Assembly: GCA_021161105.1 (NCBI GenBank)
Contig: JAGHBG010000111.1
Coordinates: 1 to 19,928, forward strand
Source: Thermotogaceae bacterium
GTDB lineage: Bacteria > Thermotogota > Thermotogae > Thermotogales > Thermotogaceae
Direction: 5' to 3'
Length of the DNA stretch: 19,928 nt
Shown here: positions 1 to 10,951 of the stretch, piece by piece
How the letters are laid out: each line of letters begins with the position of its first letter
Position numbering within the stretch: position 1 is the stretch's first letter
Position numbers and translations under genes: made by a program
Notes under the pieces: model-generated
Seen by the model: only the letters and a program-made list of their open reading frames with translations
Told to the model about the DNA's origin: nothing
Database searches by the model: none

Positions 1-702
1 ATAGGAAACCATAGAAATTACAAGAAGATAATAACCAAAAAAATGAAGCTTGTTCATTAATACGATTTTTTTCAATAAAAATAGGGCGAGGAGCCCGAAA
101 ATAAAAGAGAAGACAAAACCTATAAAACCTGAAGCCCCCGCCCCCTCAAAATTTAATACACCTGCTCCAAATGTTACAGGTAAAGACATTAGGAAAGAAT
201 AATAAAGAGCATCTTCCTTTTTATATCCAATCATTATAGCCGTAGCTATTGTTAATCCGCTTCTTGAAAGTCCTGGAACAATTGCTATTGCCTGTGCTAT
301 ACCAACCATGAGAGCATCCCACCACGATAGATCATCTATAGATTTTCTACCATTAAAAACCGATGCAAACAAAAGAAAAAGAGCCGTTAAAGAAAAAGAT
401 AACGGCAGCACAGAATGGTCAAAAACTCCTTCTATGTAATTTTCAAAAAAAACTCCTACAATAGCTGCAGGTATTGTTGAAATTAGCAACATTAATACCA
501 ATCTCCATCTTTTCAATACATAAAGAAGCCTTTGAAAAGTAAAAATAAGAACAGCGAAAAAGGTACCAAGATGAAGCATTGCTACATAGGGAAGGTCTCC
601 TCTAAAGCCAAATACCTTGGATAAAAAAACAAGATGTCCAGAACTTGATACAGGAAGAAACTCCGTTAACCCCTGTACTAAACCCTGAATAAACGCTTCC
701 AT
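1..702 (-). CDS. uppP: Undecaprenyl-diphosphatase UppP (BacA), 3' end outside window
   Basis: Integral membrane phosphatase that recycles undecaprenyl diphosphate to the monophosphate lipid carrier used for peptidoglycan and other envelope polymers. The visible 234 codons hold both family signatures: an N-terminal QGLTEFLPVSSSGHL block (about residues 9-23) and a second GIAQAIAIVPGLSRSG block in mid-protein, with hydrophobic membrane segments between and after them. The stop codon lies beyond base 1; the family is usually a little longer than what is seen, so only a short piece is missing. The ATG overlaps the stop codon of the upstream CBS-ACT gene as TAATG, and the Shine-Dalgarno sequence GGAGG sits inside the end of that gene, so the two are probably translationally coupled. 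Identification is firm. Confidence 0.95.
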   Translation of the reverse strand, partial: MEAFIQGLVQGLTEFLPVSSSGHLVFLSKVFGFRGDLPYVAMLHLGTFFAVLIFTFQRLLYVLKRWRLVLMLLISTIPAAIVGVFFENYIEGVFDHSVLPLSFSLTALFLLFASVFNGRKSIDDLSWWDALMVGIAQAIAIVPGLSRSGLTIATAIMIGYKKEDALYYSFLMSLPVTFGAGVLNFEGAGASGFIGFVFSFIFGLLALFLLKKIVLMNKLHFFGYYLLVISMVSY

Positions 703-1307
703 TAGAAACCTTCCTCCTTAATTAAGGAGTCATATTCTATGTTAGACTTTACAAGAACTTCTTCAACACTTTCACAATCTGGAGCACTAACCTTAATAAC
801 CACCCTTCTTTTGTTTTCTTCTTCTCTGTACGTAAGAATTGAGAGAATATTAAATCCGTTTTCCGAAAGAACTTTTACTGCATTAGACAACTTTCCTGGC
901 ATATCTTCTAATAGAAGAGAAATTCTGCAACCCGGTTCATCCATCGCCGTTATTTCTATCATAGATTCAATTACATCCTGAAGAGTAATCATGCCAACTA
1001 CTTTCAAATCTTCATCAACTACTGGAACAAATTCTTCCGAAGTTTCCATGAAAGCCAAAAAAACAGCTTCTATTGTGTCTTCTGGATGAAGAAAAAGTTC
1101 TCCAAAAACCAAAAAATCTTTAATCCCCTTCTCAGGTTGTTGTTTTATAATATCTTCTTTGTTTAAAACACCCATATATTGTCCTTCCTCATTCACAACG
1201 GCAAGTTCCCTTACACCGTATAAATTCATCACTTTCAGAGCTTCCCCTACATTAGAATCTTCTCTTATTATAGGAGCACTCCTTGTCATCCAATTTTTAA
1301 CTCTCAC
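702..1307 (-). CDS. CBS-pair and ACT domain protein (AcuB-like architecture)
   Basis: A 201-residue soluble protein with two tandem CBS motifs (about residues 4-60 and 63-118; the first begins with the typical VKNWMTRSAPIIREDSNVGE pattern) followed by an ACT domain (about 127-195). CBS pairs generally bind adenine nucleotides and ACT domains bind small ligands such as amino acids, so this is probably a metabolite sensor; the ligand and target are unknown. The layout resembles AcuB, but nothing nearby suggests acetoin metabolism, so no symbol is given. It starts with GTG, overlapping the stop of the preceding gene as GTGA, and it ends overlapping the uppP start by one base. Its place in an envelope and division operon suggests a regulatory link to envelope supply, which is inference only. 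Confidence 0.85.
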   Translation of the reverse strand: MRVKNWMTRSAPIIREDSNVGEALKVMNLYGVRELAVVNEEGQYMGVLNKEDIIKQQPEKGIKDFLVFGELFLHPEDTIEAVFLAFMETSEEFVPVVDEDLKVVGMITLQDVIESMIEITAMDEPGCRISLLLEDMPGKLSNAVKVLSENGFNILSILTYREEENKRRVVIKVSAPDCESVEEVLVKSNIEYDSLIKEEGF

Positions 1308-2542
1308 TCTCCAGCACCTCCTACTCTAATAGTAACTTCTTTATACAAATCACCATTATCGGTTTGTAGCAAAACAATGACTTTGTAAGTCCCTGGTGAT
1401 TCAAAATTATGATATGAACTGAAAATCCTCATTTTTTCATTACCAGAAAGCCATATTCTCATATTTTTAAAGTTTTTCAAGGAATATATCTCAGGGCCTT
1501 GAAGAAATATCCTCCCATCCTTTATTAAAACAAACCTATCTTCTTTTGATTCATTGTAAACATACACGGTTATATCTGCCTTATCACCAACACCAAGATA
1601 TATAGGAGTTTCTACTATAACCTTTACATTCTCAACATTAAGTAAGCTCTTTGGAATAACTTGAAAAGCTCTCGAAAAAGTCAGTTGCCCATTATCATAA
1701 TTGAGTACAGCAGTCTGTTTGTAGATTCCAACTTTATCAAATTTCAACATAGGTTCCACTTCTGCTATAAAAGTTCTTTTACCAGCAAAAAGATCATAAG
1801 TAGAATTTATTTTCGATATTCTCGACCACACAGTATTACCTTCTAAATCGCTTATTTCTAACTTTACATCTCTTACGAATATGCTAACTTTTTTATAATT
1901 TTCACTCAAAACCTCTATATCAAAAGACGGAATTTCACCCACAAAATAAAAAGGTTGATAACCAGCCAAAAGAACTTGCAGTTTATTCACCACACTGAAT
2001 TTTTTTATAACAGTTACGGCAGAGTCGTTTAAACTAAGATTGACAGTTACAATATATTTGCCCTCAACCAGACCATCAAGAACCTTTTCTCTTTTCAAGT
2101 CAAAAACCAGCACCTTTTCAAACTTTCCAATCTTCTTTTCAACCTTGGAGGAGTAAAAAAACGAATAAAGCACCTTACCCGATTCATCTTTTATCTGAAA
2201 AGAAAAATCTTTAATAGATAAAATTTTTTCGGATTTTGAAGTATTTTGCGCATACACAAACACATCGATGGGCTGTCCCAATGCAAAAGTCCCATCATTA
2301 CTATTAAAGGTTATAAAAACCTTTATGTCTCCCCTGATACCCGATCTGGATGAAAAGATACTTACAGGGTATCCAGAAAGTTTCAAGTAAAATCCAATAA
2401 ACGCAAAAGCTCCCACTACAATAATTAAGTTTAAAACAAAAAACTTCCATGCCCTTGCACGAAGTCGGGAAATTCTATCATTTTGGTATTTCTTCTGATC
2501 TTCCTTTCTCCACTCTTCAGGACTCTTTGAATAATATTTCAT
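1304..2542 (-). CDS. Membrane-anchored protein with three beta-sandwich-like repeats, function unknown
   Basis: I do not recognise a named family. The 412-residue product has a basic cytoplasmic N-terminus (about 1-32, rich in Lys and Arg), one transmembrane segment (about 33-55) and a large outside part. That part reads as three tandem units of about 105 residues (roughly 73-185, 188-296 and 303-409). Each unit opens with an F/Y-x-G-x-x-x-D-x-x-V-type strand (FALGQPIDVFVYAQN, YFVGEIPSFDIEV, YLGVGDKADITVYVYN) and closes with a GxYxxxVxLxxxDGxxxxxxxFxV-type strand pair. This pattern is typical of Ig-like or other all-beta extracytoplasmic modules. It overlaps the pilB-like gene upstream by 4 nt (ATGA) and the CBS-ACT gene downstream by 4 nt (GTGA). 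A role in pilus, septum or toga and envelope structure is plausible but not shown. Confidence 0.8.
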   Translation of the reverse strand: MKYYSKSPEEWRKEDQKKYQNDRISRLRARAWKFFVLNLIIVVGAFAFIGFYLKLSGYPVSIFSSRSGIRGDIKVFITFNSNDGTFALGQPIDVFVYAQNTSKSEKILSIKDFSFQIKDESGKVLYSFFYSSKVEKKIGKFEKVLVFDLKREKVLDGLVEGKYIVTVNLSLNDSAVTVIKKFSVVNKLQVLLAGYQPFYFVGEIPSFDIEVLSENYKKVSIFVRDVKLEISDLEGNTVWSRISKINSTYDLFAGKRTFIAEVEPMLKFDKVGIYKQTAVLNYDNGQLTFSRAFQVIPKSLLNVENVKVIVETPIYLGVGDKADITVYVYNESKEDRFVLIKDGRIFLQGPEIYSLKNFKNMRIWLSGNEKMRIFSSYHNFESPGTYKVIVLLQTDNGDLYKEVTIRVGGAGE

Positions 2543-4245
2543 GTCGCAGGTACCTGCACCACCCTCAGCATTTCTTCAACTGTTGTTTCTCCCTTCAAAA
2601 CTTTCTCTAATCCATCCAGAAACATTGTCCTCATTCCATGATCCTCAGCTATAGTTTGTATTTCCTTTACTGTTGCTCCTTGGGATATCTTTTCCTTAAA
2701 CTTTTCATCCACAATTAGAACCTCACCGATTGCCATTCTTCCCTTATAAGGTTCCCCGCAATTCATTCCTTCTTCTACAATATATTCAACTGGCTCATAT
2801 TGATCTTTATAATACTTTTTCCAAAAATCTATCAAATCTTCCCTTAAATCCCTCTTATTCACGAAACACCTGGGATTTAGTTTTCGAACCAATCTTTGAG
2901 CTACTACACCAAGTAACGAGGTGCTAACAAGCCTGGGATCAACGCCCAGGTTAAGCAACCTATCAACAGCAGAAGACGCATCATTAGTATGTAGAGTACT
3001 CAAAACCAGATGCCCGGTCATTGAAGCTTCTACTGCAAGTTGAGCTGTTTCCCTATCTCTTATTTCACCAACCATAATAATATCTGGATCCTGCCTTAAA
3101 AATGCCCTTAGATAAGATGAAAAAGTAAGCCCTATCTCTTGTCTTACCTGACATTGAGTTATTCCTTCAATAGTGTACTCTACTGGATCCTCAGCAGTTA
3201 TAATATTTACAGTTTCATTTTTGAGCTCATTTATCATCGCCACAAGTGTGGTTGATTTTCCGCTACCCGTAGGGCCAGTAACAAGAATCATTCCATAAGG
3301 CTTAGATAATAGTTCGCTTATTCTCTCAAGATTGTATTCGTTAAAACCCAAATCTTTAAGTTTTTTATTAGCAGAAGAAACCTTCAAAATCCTCAAAACA
3401 ACTGTCTCTCCATGAACAGATGGCATAGTAGAAACCCTAAAATCATACTGCTCTCCACCAACTTTCAAATAAAATTTACCATCCTGAGGTTTTCTTCTCT
3501 CTGAGATATCAAGGTTTGCCATTATCTTTACTCTTATAACAACTGCACTATGCTGACTTCGAGGATAGGTTATCTCATTTTTTAACATTCCATCAATCCT
3601 AAATCTAACTCTTACAGCCCTTCTCCCTGGTTCTATATGTATATCACTTGCTTCTTTTTCGATAGCTCTGTGAATTATCATTGAAACTAGTTTAACTATT
3701 GGAGCGTTTTCTTCTTCACCTTCGGATAAAGTAGCAAGTTCCGTTTCCTCTGTATCAAACTCATCATCTACAAACATATCTAATTTTTCCGGAGAACTAA
3801 GCACATAAGTTTTGTATAGATATTCAAAGGTAAGAGGACTTGTCAAAAGTATTTTTGGCAATTTCCCTGTAAGAAATCTCACAAAAGACTCTATTCTCAA
3901 GATTTCGGAAGTATCATCTGTAACTACAACCAAAGTTTCTCTTTCTTCTCTTAAGGGGATAATTCTAAGATTTTCCATAACATTTCTTGGTATTTTATTG
4001 AGTATATCAGAAGGTATATTGTCTGGAGTATCTTCCAAAATCTCAAGATTATATTGCTCTGCCAAAGCTCTTATGATATCTTCCCATGTAACATATTTCA
4101 TATCAACAAGTATCTCTTCAAGTGGTTTATCTATCTCAGATTTTTTTGCTAAAGCATTCTCAAGCTGTTTTTTTGTTATATACCCCTTATCTATCAAAAT
4201 TTCTCCGAGTTCCTCATATTTATGTTTTGATTTTTCAGATAACAT
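2539..4245 (-). CDS. pilB: Type IV pilus assembly / type II secretion ATPase (PilB/GspE family)
   Basis: Cytoplasmic hexameric ATPase that powers extension of type IV pili or pseudopili. The 568-residue protein has an N-terminal MshEN/GspE_N region made of two 24-residue motifs (12-35 and 41-64) separated by exactly five residues. The central ATPase core has Walker A GPTGSGKST at 324-332, an acidic VEYTIEG region near 355, the Walker B-like DPDIIMVGEIRD at 386-397 and a His box STLHTNDA at 416-423. The C-terminal segment that carries a tetracysteine zinc site in most PilB/GspE proteins keeps only single cysteines (C460 and C496). The first MshEN motif lacks the usual leading Arg, and the second starts PLE rather than RLG, so cyclic-di-GMP binding is uncertain. 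It lies 10 nt after ftsZ and overlaps the next gene by 4 nt. PilB and GspE cannot be separated here; pilB is my preferred reading. Confidence 0.92.
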   Translation of the reverse strand: MLSEKSKHKYEELGEILIDKGYITKKQLENALAKKSEIDKPLEEILVDMKYVTWEDIIRALAEQYNLEILEDTPDNIPSDILNKIPRNVMENLRIIPLREERETLVVVTDDTSEILRIESFVRFLTGKLPKILLTSPLTFEYLYKTYVLSSPEKLDMFVDDEFDTEETELATLSEGEEENAPIVKLVSMIIHRAIEKEASDIHIEPGRRAVRVRFRIDGMLKNEITYPRSQHSAVVIRVKIMANLDISERRKPQDGKFYLKVGGEQYDFRVSTMPSVHGETVVLRILKVSSANKKLKDLGFNEYNLERISELLSKPYGMILVTGPTGSGKSTTLVAMINELKNETVNIITAEDPVEYTIEGITQCQVRQEIGLTFSSYLRAFLRQDPDIIMVGEIRDRETAQLAVEASMTGHLVLSTLHTNDASSAVDRLLNLGVDPRLVSTSLLGVVAQRLVRKLNPRCFVNKRDLREDLIDFWKKYYKDQYEPVEYIVEEGMNCGEPYKGRMAIGEVLIVDEKFKEKISQGATVKEIQTIAEDHGMRTMFLDGLEKVLKGETTVEEMLRVVQVPAT

Positions 4246-4255
4246 AATGCCTTAA

Positions 4256-5290
4256 TCACCCTTTCTTAAAATCTATACCCTTCCAAAAAATCGCTGGAAT
4301 ATCTTCATCAGGTATCAATATTCTTTCGTCTTCCTCGAATCTTGTAGCAATTAATATTACTTTTATTTCATCTTCTGGTATTTCTTCATCATACATTAGA
4401 CCAAACATTATATCAGTATCCTCACTTGTGTTTTGTCTTATAAACGTCATTGCAACATTTATTTCGCTCATCTTTGCATTTTTCGGTGCTGTGACATTTA
4501 ATATCATAGCTCTTGCATCCTCGATTGGATAATCAACAAGTTTATTTTGCATGGCTGTTCTTGCAGCGATAAGTGCTCTGTTTTCTCCTTTACCAACTCC
4601 TATTCCAAGCAGAGCTGCACCTGCATCCCTCATCACAGATTCTATATCAGCAAAGTCAAGATTTATAATACCCCTCTTTGTTATTAATTCGGAAATCCCT
4701 TTGACTCCCTGATGAAGAACAGAATCAGCCATAAAGAAAGCTTGAGCTATCTCTACATCAGGCTCCTCTAAAAGTTTGTTATTGGATATCCTTATCAGCG
4801 TATCAACCTTCCCTTTAATGTTCTTAAGCCCTTCAATTGCGTTAAGCCACCTTGATTTCCCTTCAAAGAAAAACGGGGTCGTAACTATAGCAATTGTTAA
4901 TATGTTCATCTCCTTTGCTATGCTCGCTATAACAGGAGATGCTCCTGTACCTGTGCCTCCTCCAAAACCAGCAGCTATAAAGAGCATATCAGTTCCTTCA
5001 AGCATTTTTCTGATCTCATCCTCACTTTCTTGCGCTGCCTCTTCACCTTTTCTGGGCTCCCCACCAGCTCCTAAACCTCTTGTTACTCTTTTACCTATTT
5101 GAAGTTTAGTAGGAGCTTTGCTGGCCTCAAGAACCTGAACATCTGTATTAACAGCGATGAATTCAACCCCATGTATCCCAAGTTCTATCATTCTATTCAC
5201 AGCATTATTTCCTGCACCACCTACTCCCATTACCTTTATAGTAGGATACATCTTTATATCGTCATCACTTCTATCTAATACAAATCCCAT
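4256..5290 (-). CDS. ftsZ: Cell division GTPase FtsZ
   Basis: Tubulin-like GTPase that polymerises into the cytokinetic ring. Using the ATG at 5290 the protein has 344 residues. Visible motifs are the N-terminal VMGVGGAGNNAVNRM nucleotide-binding loop, the tubulin signature GGGTGTG (about 110-116) and the catalytic T7 loop NLDFAD (about 210-215). At the end is a DIPAIFWKG block that fits the conserved C-terminal peptide used to bind FtsA. That block follows the globular core almost directly, so the usual long disordered linker is absent or very short. An in-frame TTG at 5299 touches the AGGAGG ribosome binding site (5300-5305), while the ATG at 5290 is 9 nt away, so the ATG is preferred. It follows ftsA by 17 nt, the standard arrangement. 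Confidence 0.98.
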   Translation of the reverse strand: MGFVLDRSDDDIKMYPTIKVMGVGGAGNNAVNRMIELGIHGVEFIAVNTDVQVLEASKAPTKLQIGKRVTRGLGAGGEPRKGEEAAQESEDEIRKMLEGTDMLFIAAGFGGGTGTGASPVIASIAKEMNILTIAIVTTPFFFEGKSRWLNAIEGLKNIKGKVDTLIRISNNKLLEEPDVEIAQAFFMADSVLHQGVKGISELITKRGIINLDFADIESVMRDAGAALLGIGVGKGENRALIAARTAMQNKLVDYPIEDARAMILNVTAPKNAKMSEINVAMTFIRQNTSEDTDIMFGLMYDEEIPEDEIKVILIATRFEEDERILIPDEDIPAIFWKGIDFKKG

Positions 5291-6554
5291 GATGATCAAC
5301 CTCCTGTTTAGAACAGATTCTTAAAAAAATCTTTCAACGCTTTGAGAAACCTACTTTTTTCCTTTATTCCACCAGCTTCTTCTGGAATAAGTTTTATAAA
5401 TTCAACTACGTTTCCAAATACGCTTGAAAACGCAGCGTTATCTACAACATCCTCTGCTCCTTCCACCCTCTCTTCGTCAGGGAAAGATCGACAAAAAGTT
5501 CCAATTCTCACATTTGTTCTAAACACCTGAGTTGCGAGTTCAGCAATGTTTTTTATCTTTGCTCCTCCTCCCGTTAAAATTACACCGCCAGGTATCCCAT
5601 TTTCTCTATACTCCAAGATATCCCTCTCGAGATCTTTAAAAATTCTTCTCGATTTATTCATTATTTCACCAAGTCTTGCATTTATAACCAGTGATAATTT
5701 CTCAACAGAAACTCTTTTTATTGTTCTTCCATCAAGCGCTCTATACTCAATTTCGAGTTCTTCTTCATTTTGAGTACTTATTGTAGCACTCCCATGATTC
5801 CTTAAAAGGATTTCTGCTTCCTTGTATGAAGTTCCAAGTACGTAAGCTATATCCTTTATGACATGCTTTATCCCAACAGGAACAACTTTCATACTCACAG
5901 GAATTCCATTCAGATAAGCTATAACCGTTGTGAAATCGTGTCCTAACTCAAGCACTACAACTCCACTATCCTTTTCTGTCAAAGTCAAAACACCTTCAGC
6001 AGAAGATATATGAGAAGAATAAACTGTAACCTCTTCCCCTATAAAGTCCCCTAATATACTCTTAATCATCTCACTCAGAGGATAATCTATCTTAACCGCT
6101 ATGAATTCCATTGTAAGGCTTCTTGCTTTCATACCAACAGGATTAAAAACATTTCTTAAATCGTTAATTATGTACCTTTTGGGATAGAAATGATAAACAG
6201 CGTATCCTGTACCTTCACCCGACATTTTCTTTATCGAGTCATCTTTTATCTTTTCCAACATTTCCTCTGTTATTAATACCTCACTTTCATCTTCAGCTAA
6301 AACCACTCTTTCAAGATGAGATTCAAGAGAAAATCTATTTGAGCTATAAGAAAAGATGAATTCGGTTTTTCCTAACTTAGGATATTGCTCCTCCAATTCG
6401 TCAAATAGCCTATTCATGTTATCTTTAAACGATGCTATGTCCTTTACATCTCCATTCTCTATTCCTCTGGATTCAACCTCAGCAAAAGCGAGCACCCTAT
6501 AAATCTCGCCATCGTAAGATACAACGGCCGCCTTTGTGTATCTTGATCCTATAT

Positions 6555-9251
<2,697 letters not shown>

Positions 9252-9270
9252 GATTACCACTCCTACCTAT

Positions 9271-9296
9271 AAAAAACCTGGCGGCATCCTGCCGCC
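9271..9296 (-). terminator. GC hairpin with U-tract between the GH1 gene and the gyrB operon
   Basis: On the minus strand GGCGGCA and TGCCGCC form a perfect 7-bp stem with a 3-nt loop (9280-9296), followed by AGG and six T (9271-9276). It has the form of an intrinsic terminator for transcripts coming from the GH1 gene, which ends at 9431. It also sits only 7 nt upstream of the AGGAG of the DUF721 gene and right after a TATAAT box, so it would also form the extreme 5' end of the gyrB-operon message. Confidence 0.7.
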
Positions 9297-9303
9297 GTTC
9301 TAT

Positions 9304-9309
9304 ATTATA
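9304..9309 (-). promoter_or_regulatory. Perfect -10 box, candidate promoter of the DUF721-gyrB-fts operon
   Basis: The minus strand reads TATAAT at 9309-9304. No good TTGACA-like box lies 16-18 nt upstream, so the -35 is weak or another factor helps. The predicted start of transcription (about 9296-9298) falls at the base of the GC hairpin. It is the only convincing -10 box that I see upstream of the long operon. Confidence 0.5.
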
Positions 9310-9430
9310 CACTTAATTTTACCTGAGGAACGAACAAAAATGATAACAACGGTCTTATAAAATTAAATAATCAAAAATCCAAACTTACCGGACCACAAAT
9401 TTTCTATGTTCCTGTCTTACCCAGTTTAAC

Positions 9431-10888
9431 TTAATAAGGAACAGAGCTTTCAAACTTATTCACACTTCTTTCTTCAATAATTTTAGAGAAAACAATTGCG
9501 CTTGGTCTTAAACACCTCTTTTTAGTCTTAAGATCAACATAAACAAGCCCAAACTTTTTCGAAAAACCCTGTGCCCATTCATAATTATCTATCAACGACC
9601 AGTGCAGATAACCCTTAACATCAATTCCATCTTTTAAAGCTTTCCCGAGATATTTCAAATGAGCAACAATAAAGTAAGAACGTATGCTATCAGTTGAATC
9701 AGCTATACCGTTTTCTGTTACAATCATGCTCAACCCATATCTATCGTAAATGGCTTTTGAAATATCGTAGAGACCCCTTGGGTAAACTTCCCAGCCAAAC
9801 TCACTTGTAAGATATCCATCTAAAGATTTAGAAGACGGCGCGCACCCGTATCCATATCCTCCAAGCACTTGCCATCCCGGAAATGAGTCAACGCTCTTTA
9901 CCACCATCCTTGTATAATAATTCACTCCTATAAAATCTAACTTCCTTCCCATATCCTCACGAACTTCTTCACTGTTTTCAAATATTTTCCCAATTTTTCC
10001 AAAAGTTATCATATCCATAAACCAGTAGTTTTGGAAATACATTGCTTTTTCAACTGCCTTTGCTGATTCGCTGTCAGCTGGATAAACTGGAGAAAAGGAA
10101 TATATAAGTCCGACAGGTTTTGAAGTGATACTTTTTATAACATCGTAAGCCCTCGCATGGGCTTGAGCCTGATTTACCATCGTTTTTACAAATGCTTCAA
10201 AACTGGGATAAGCTGGCGGGAACCCTGCCTTCACCTGTATATATCCCAATGAAGAAACAACCTGTGGTTCATTCATCGTACTCCATTCGTCCACTAAATC
10301 TCCAAATTCTGCGGCTACTACAGCGGCATACTTTGCAAACTCAACCACCGCTTCACTATTAAACCAGCCAGACTTTTTCGAATTTTCTACTCCGTAGCGT
10401 CTAACCTCTAAAGGGTTATGAAGCCATATTGGAAGAGTGAAGTGATTCAGATTAACTATCAGATGTAACCCTTTTGATTTTATATCTTCCATTATCTGAC
10501 GATACCTCTTTATAGCATCTTTATTAGCTCTTTTTCTGAGTTTTTCAAGCGCCACTTTATCAATTGTAACTTCAGTAATTGAATCACCGTTCCTTTTTAC
10601 ATCCACATCAATGTCCGTGGTAGACGTTGGAAAGATCCTGCTCCATTCTATGCCTATTCTTACAGCATTCATGTTTAAATCTTTTATAATCTCGTTGTCC
10701 TCTTTATATCTATTCCAGTAATCTGGACCATCTTCTGGCAGATCTCCACTTACAAGACCTGATGATATGTTAACTGGATCCCTTACCCACAAGAACCAGT
10801 CACTTTTGTCATCGACAGCATCTTTTCCACCCATCTCAAACTGAAAGCCTGATAAAGATACCCCAAAAAAGAAGTTCTTTGGAAACAT
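9431..10888 (-). CDS. GH1 beta-glycosidase of archaeal (LacS-like) type
   Basis: Glycoside hydrolase family 1 enzyme, a retaining beta-glucosidase or beta-galactosidase with no export signal, so cytoplasmic. With the chosen ATG it has 485 residues. The acid/base Glu is in TMNEP (about E207) and the nucleophile Glu in IVTENG (about E392). These sit very close to E206 and E387 of Sulfolobus LacS, which is 489 residues. The N-terminal FGVSLSGFQFEMG, the DWFLWVRDP and GLVSGDLPEDGP blocks and IEWSRIFP are wording typical of the Sulfolobus/Pyrococcus branch rather than of bacterial BglA. An open frame continues upstream to 11002, but GGGGGTGA (10894-10901) sits 5 nt before the ATG at 10888, and homology begins there, so the extra 38 codons are dropped. 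It probably cleaves the sugar imported by the transporter upstream. Confidence 0.93.
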   Translation of the reverse strand: MFPKNFFFGVSLSGFQFEMGGKDAVDDKSDWFLWVRDPVNISSGLVSGDLPEDGPDYWNRYKEDNEIIKDLNMNAVRIGIEWSRIFPTSTTDIDVDVKRNGDSITEVTIDKVALEKLRKRANKDAIKRYRQIMEDIKSKGLHLIVNLNHFTLPIWLHNPLEVRRYGVENSKKSGWFNSEAVVEFAKYAAVVAAEFGDLVDEWSTMNEPQVVSSLGYIQVKAGFPPAYPSFEAFVKTMVNQAQAHARAYDVIKSITSKPVGLIYSFSPVYPADSESAKAVEKAMYFQNYWFMDMITFGKIGKIFENSEEVREDMGRKLDFIGVNYYTRMVVKSVDSFPGWQVLGGYGYGCAPSSKSLDGYLTSEFGWEVYPRGLYDISKAIYDRYGLSMIVTENGIADSTDSIRSYFIVAHLKYLGKALKDGIDVKGYLHWSLIDNYEWAQGFSKKFGLVYVDLKTKKRCLRPSAIVFSKIIEERSVNKFESSVPY

Positions 10889-10893
10889 ATCGC

Positions 10894-10901
10894 TCACCCC
10901 C
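10894..10901 (-). promoter_or_regulatory. Ribosome binding site that sets the GH1 start
   Basis: GGGGGTGA on the minus strand ends 5 nt before the ATG at 10888. The longer open frame starting at 11002 has no comparable site. Confidence 0.75.
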
Positions 10902-10923
10902 AACAATGACGTAAAGTAAGAGT

Positions 10924-10951
10924 GATATATCAATTGATGGATAGATTTCAA
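10924..10951 (-). promoter_or_regulatory. Candidate promoter of the GH1 gene with overlapping palindromes
   Basis: Minus strand TTGAAA (10951-10946), 16-nt spacer, TATATC (10929-10924), placing the start roughly 29 nt before the GH1 ATG. The -10 region and spacer contain two perfect 10-bp palindromes, TGATATATCA (10923-10932) and ATCAATTGAT (10929-10938), which overlap each other and could be an operator. Confidence 0.4.

Noticed and set aside
3812..4255. 147-codon open frame on the plus strand
   Set aside because: It is a shadow of the pilB N-terminus; Ser- and Ile-rich low-complexity translation without a motif.
9330..9430. Additional terminator right after the GH1 stop
   Set aside because: A minus-strand GGUCCG/UGGAUU stem near 9375-9400 followed by U residues relies on three G-U pairs; the strong GC hairpin at 9280-9296 is a much better candidate.
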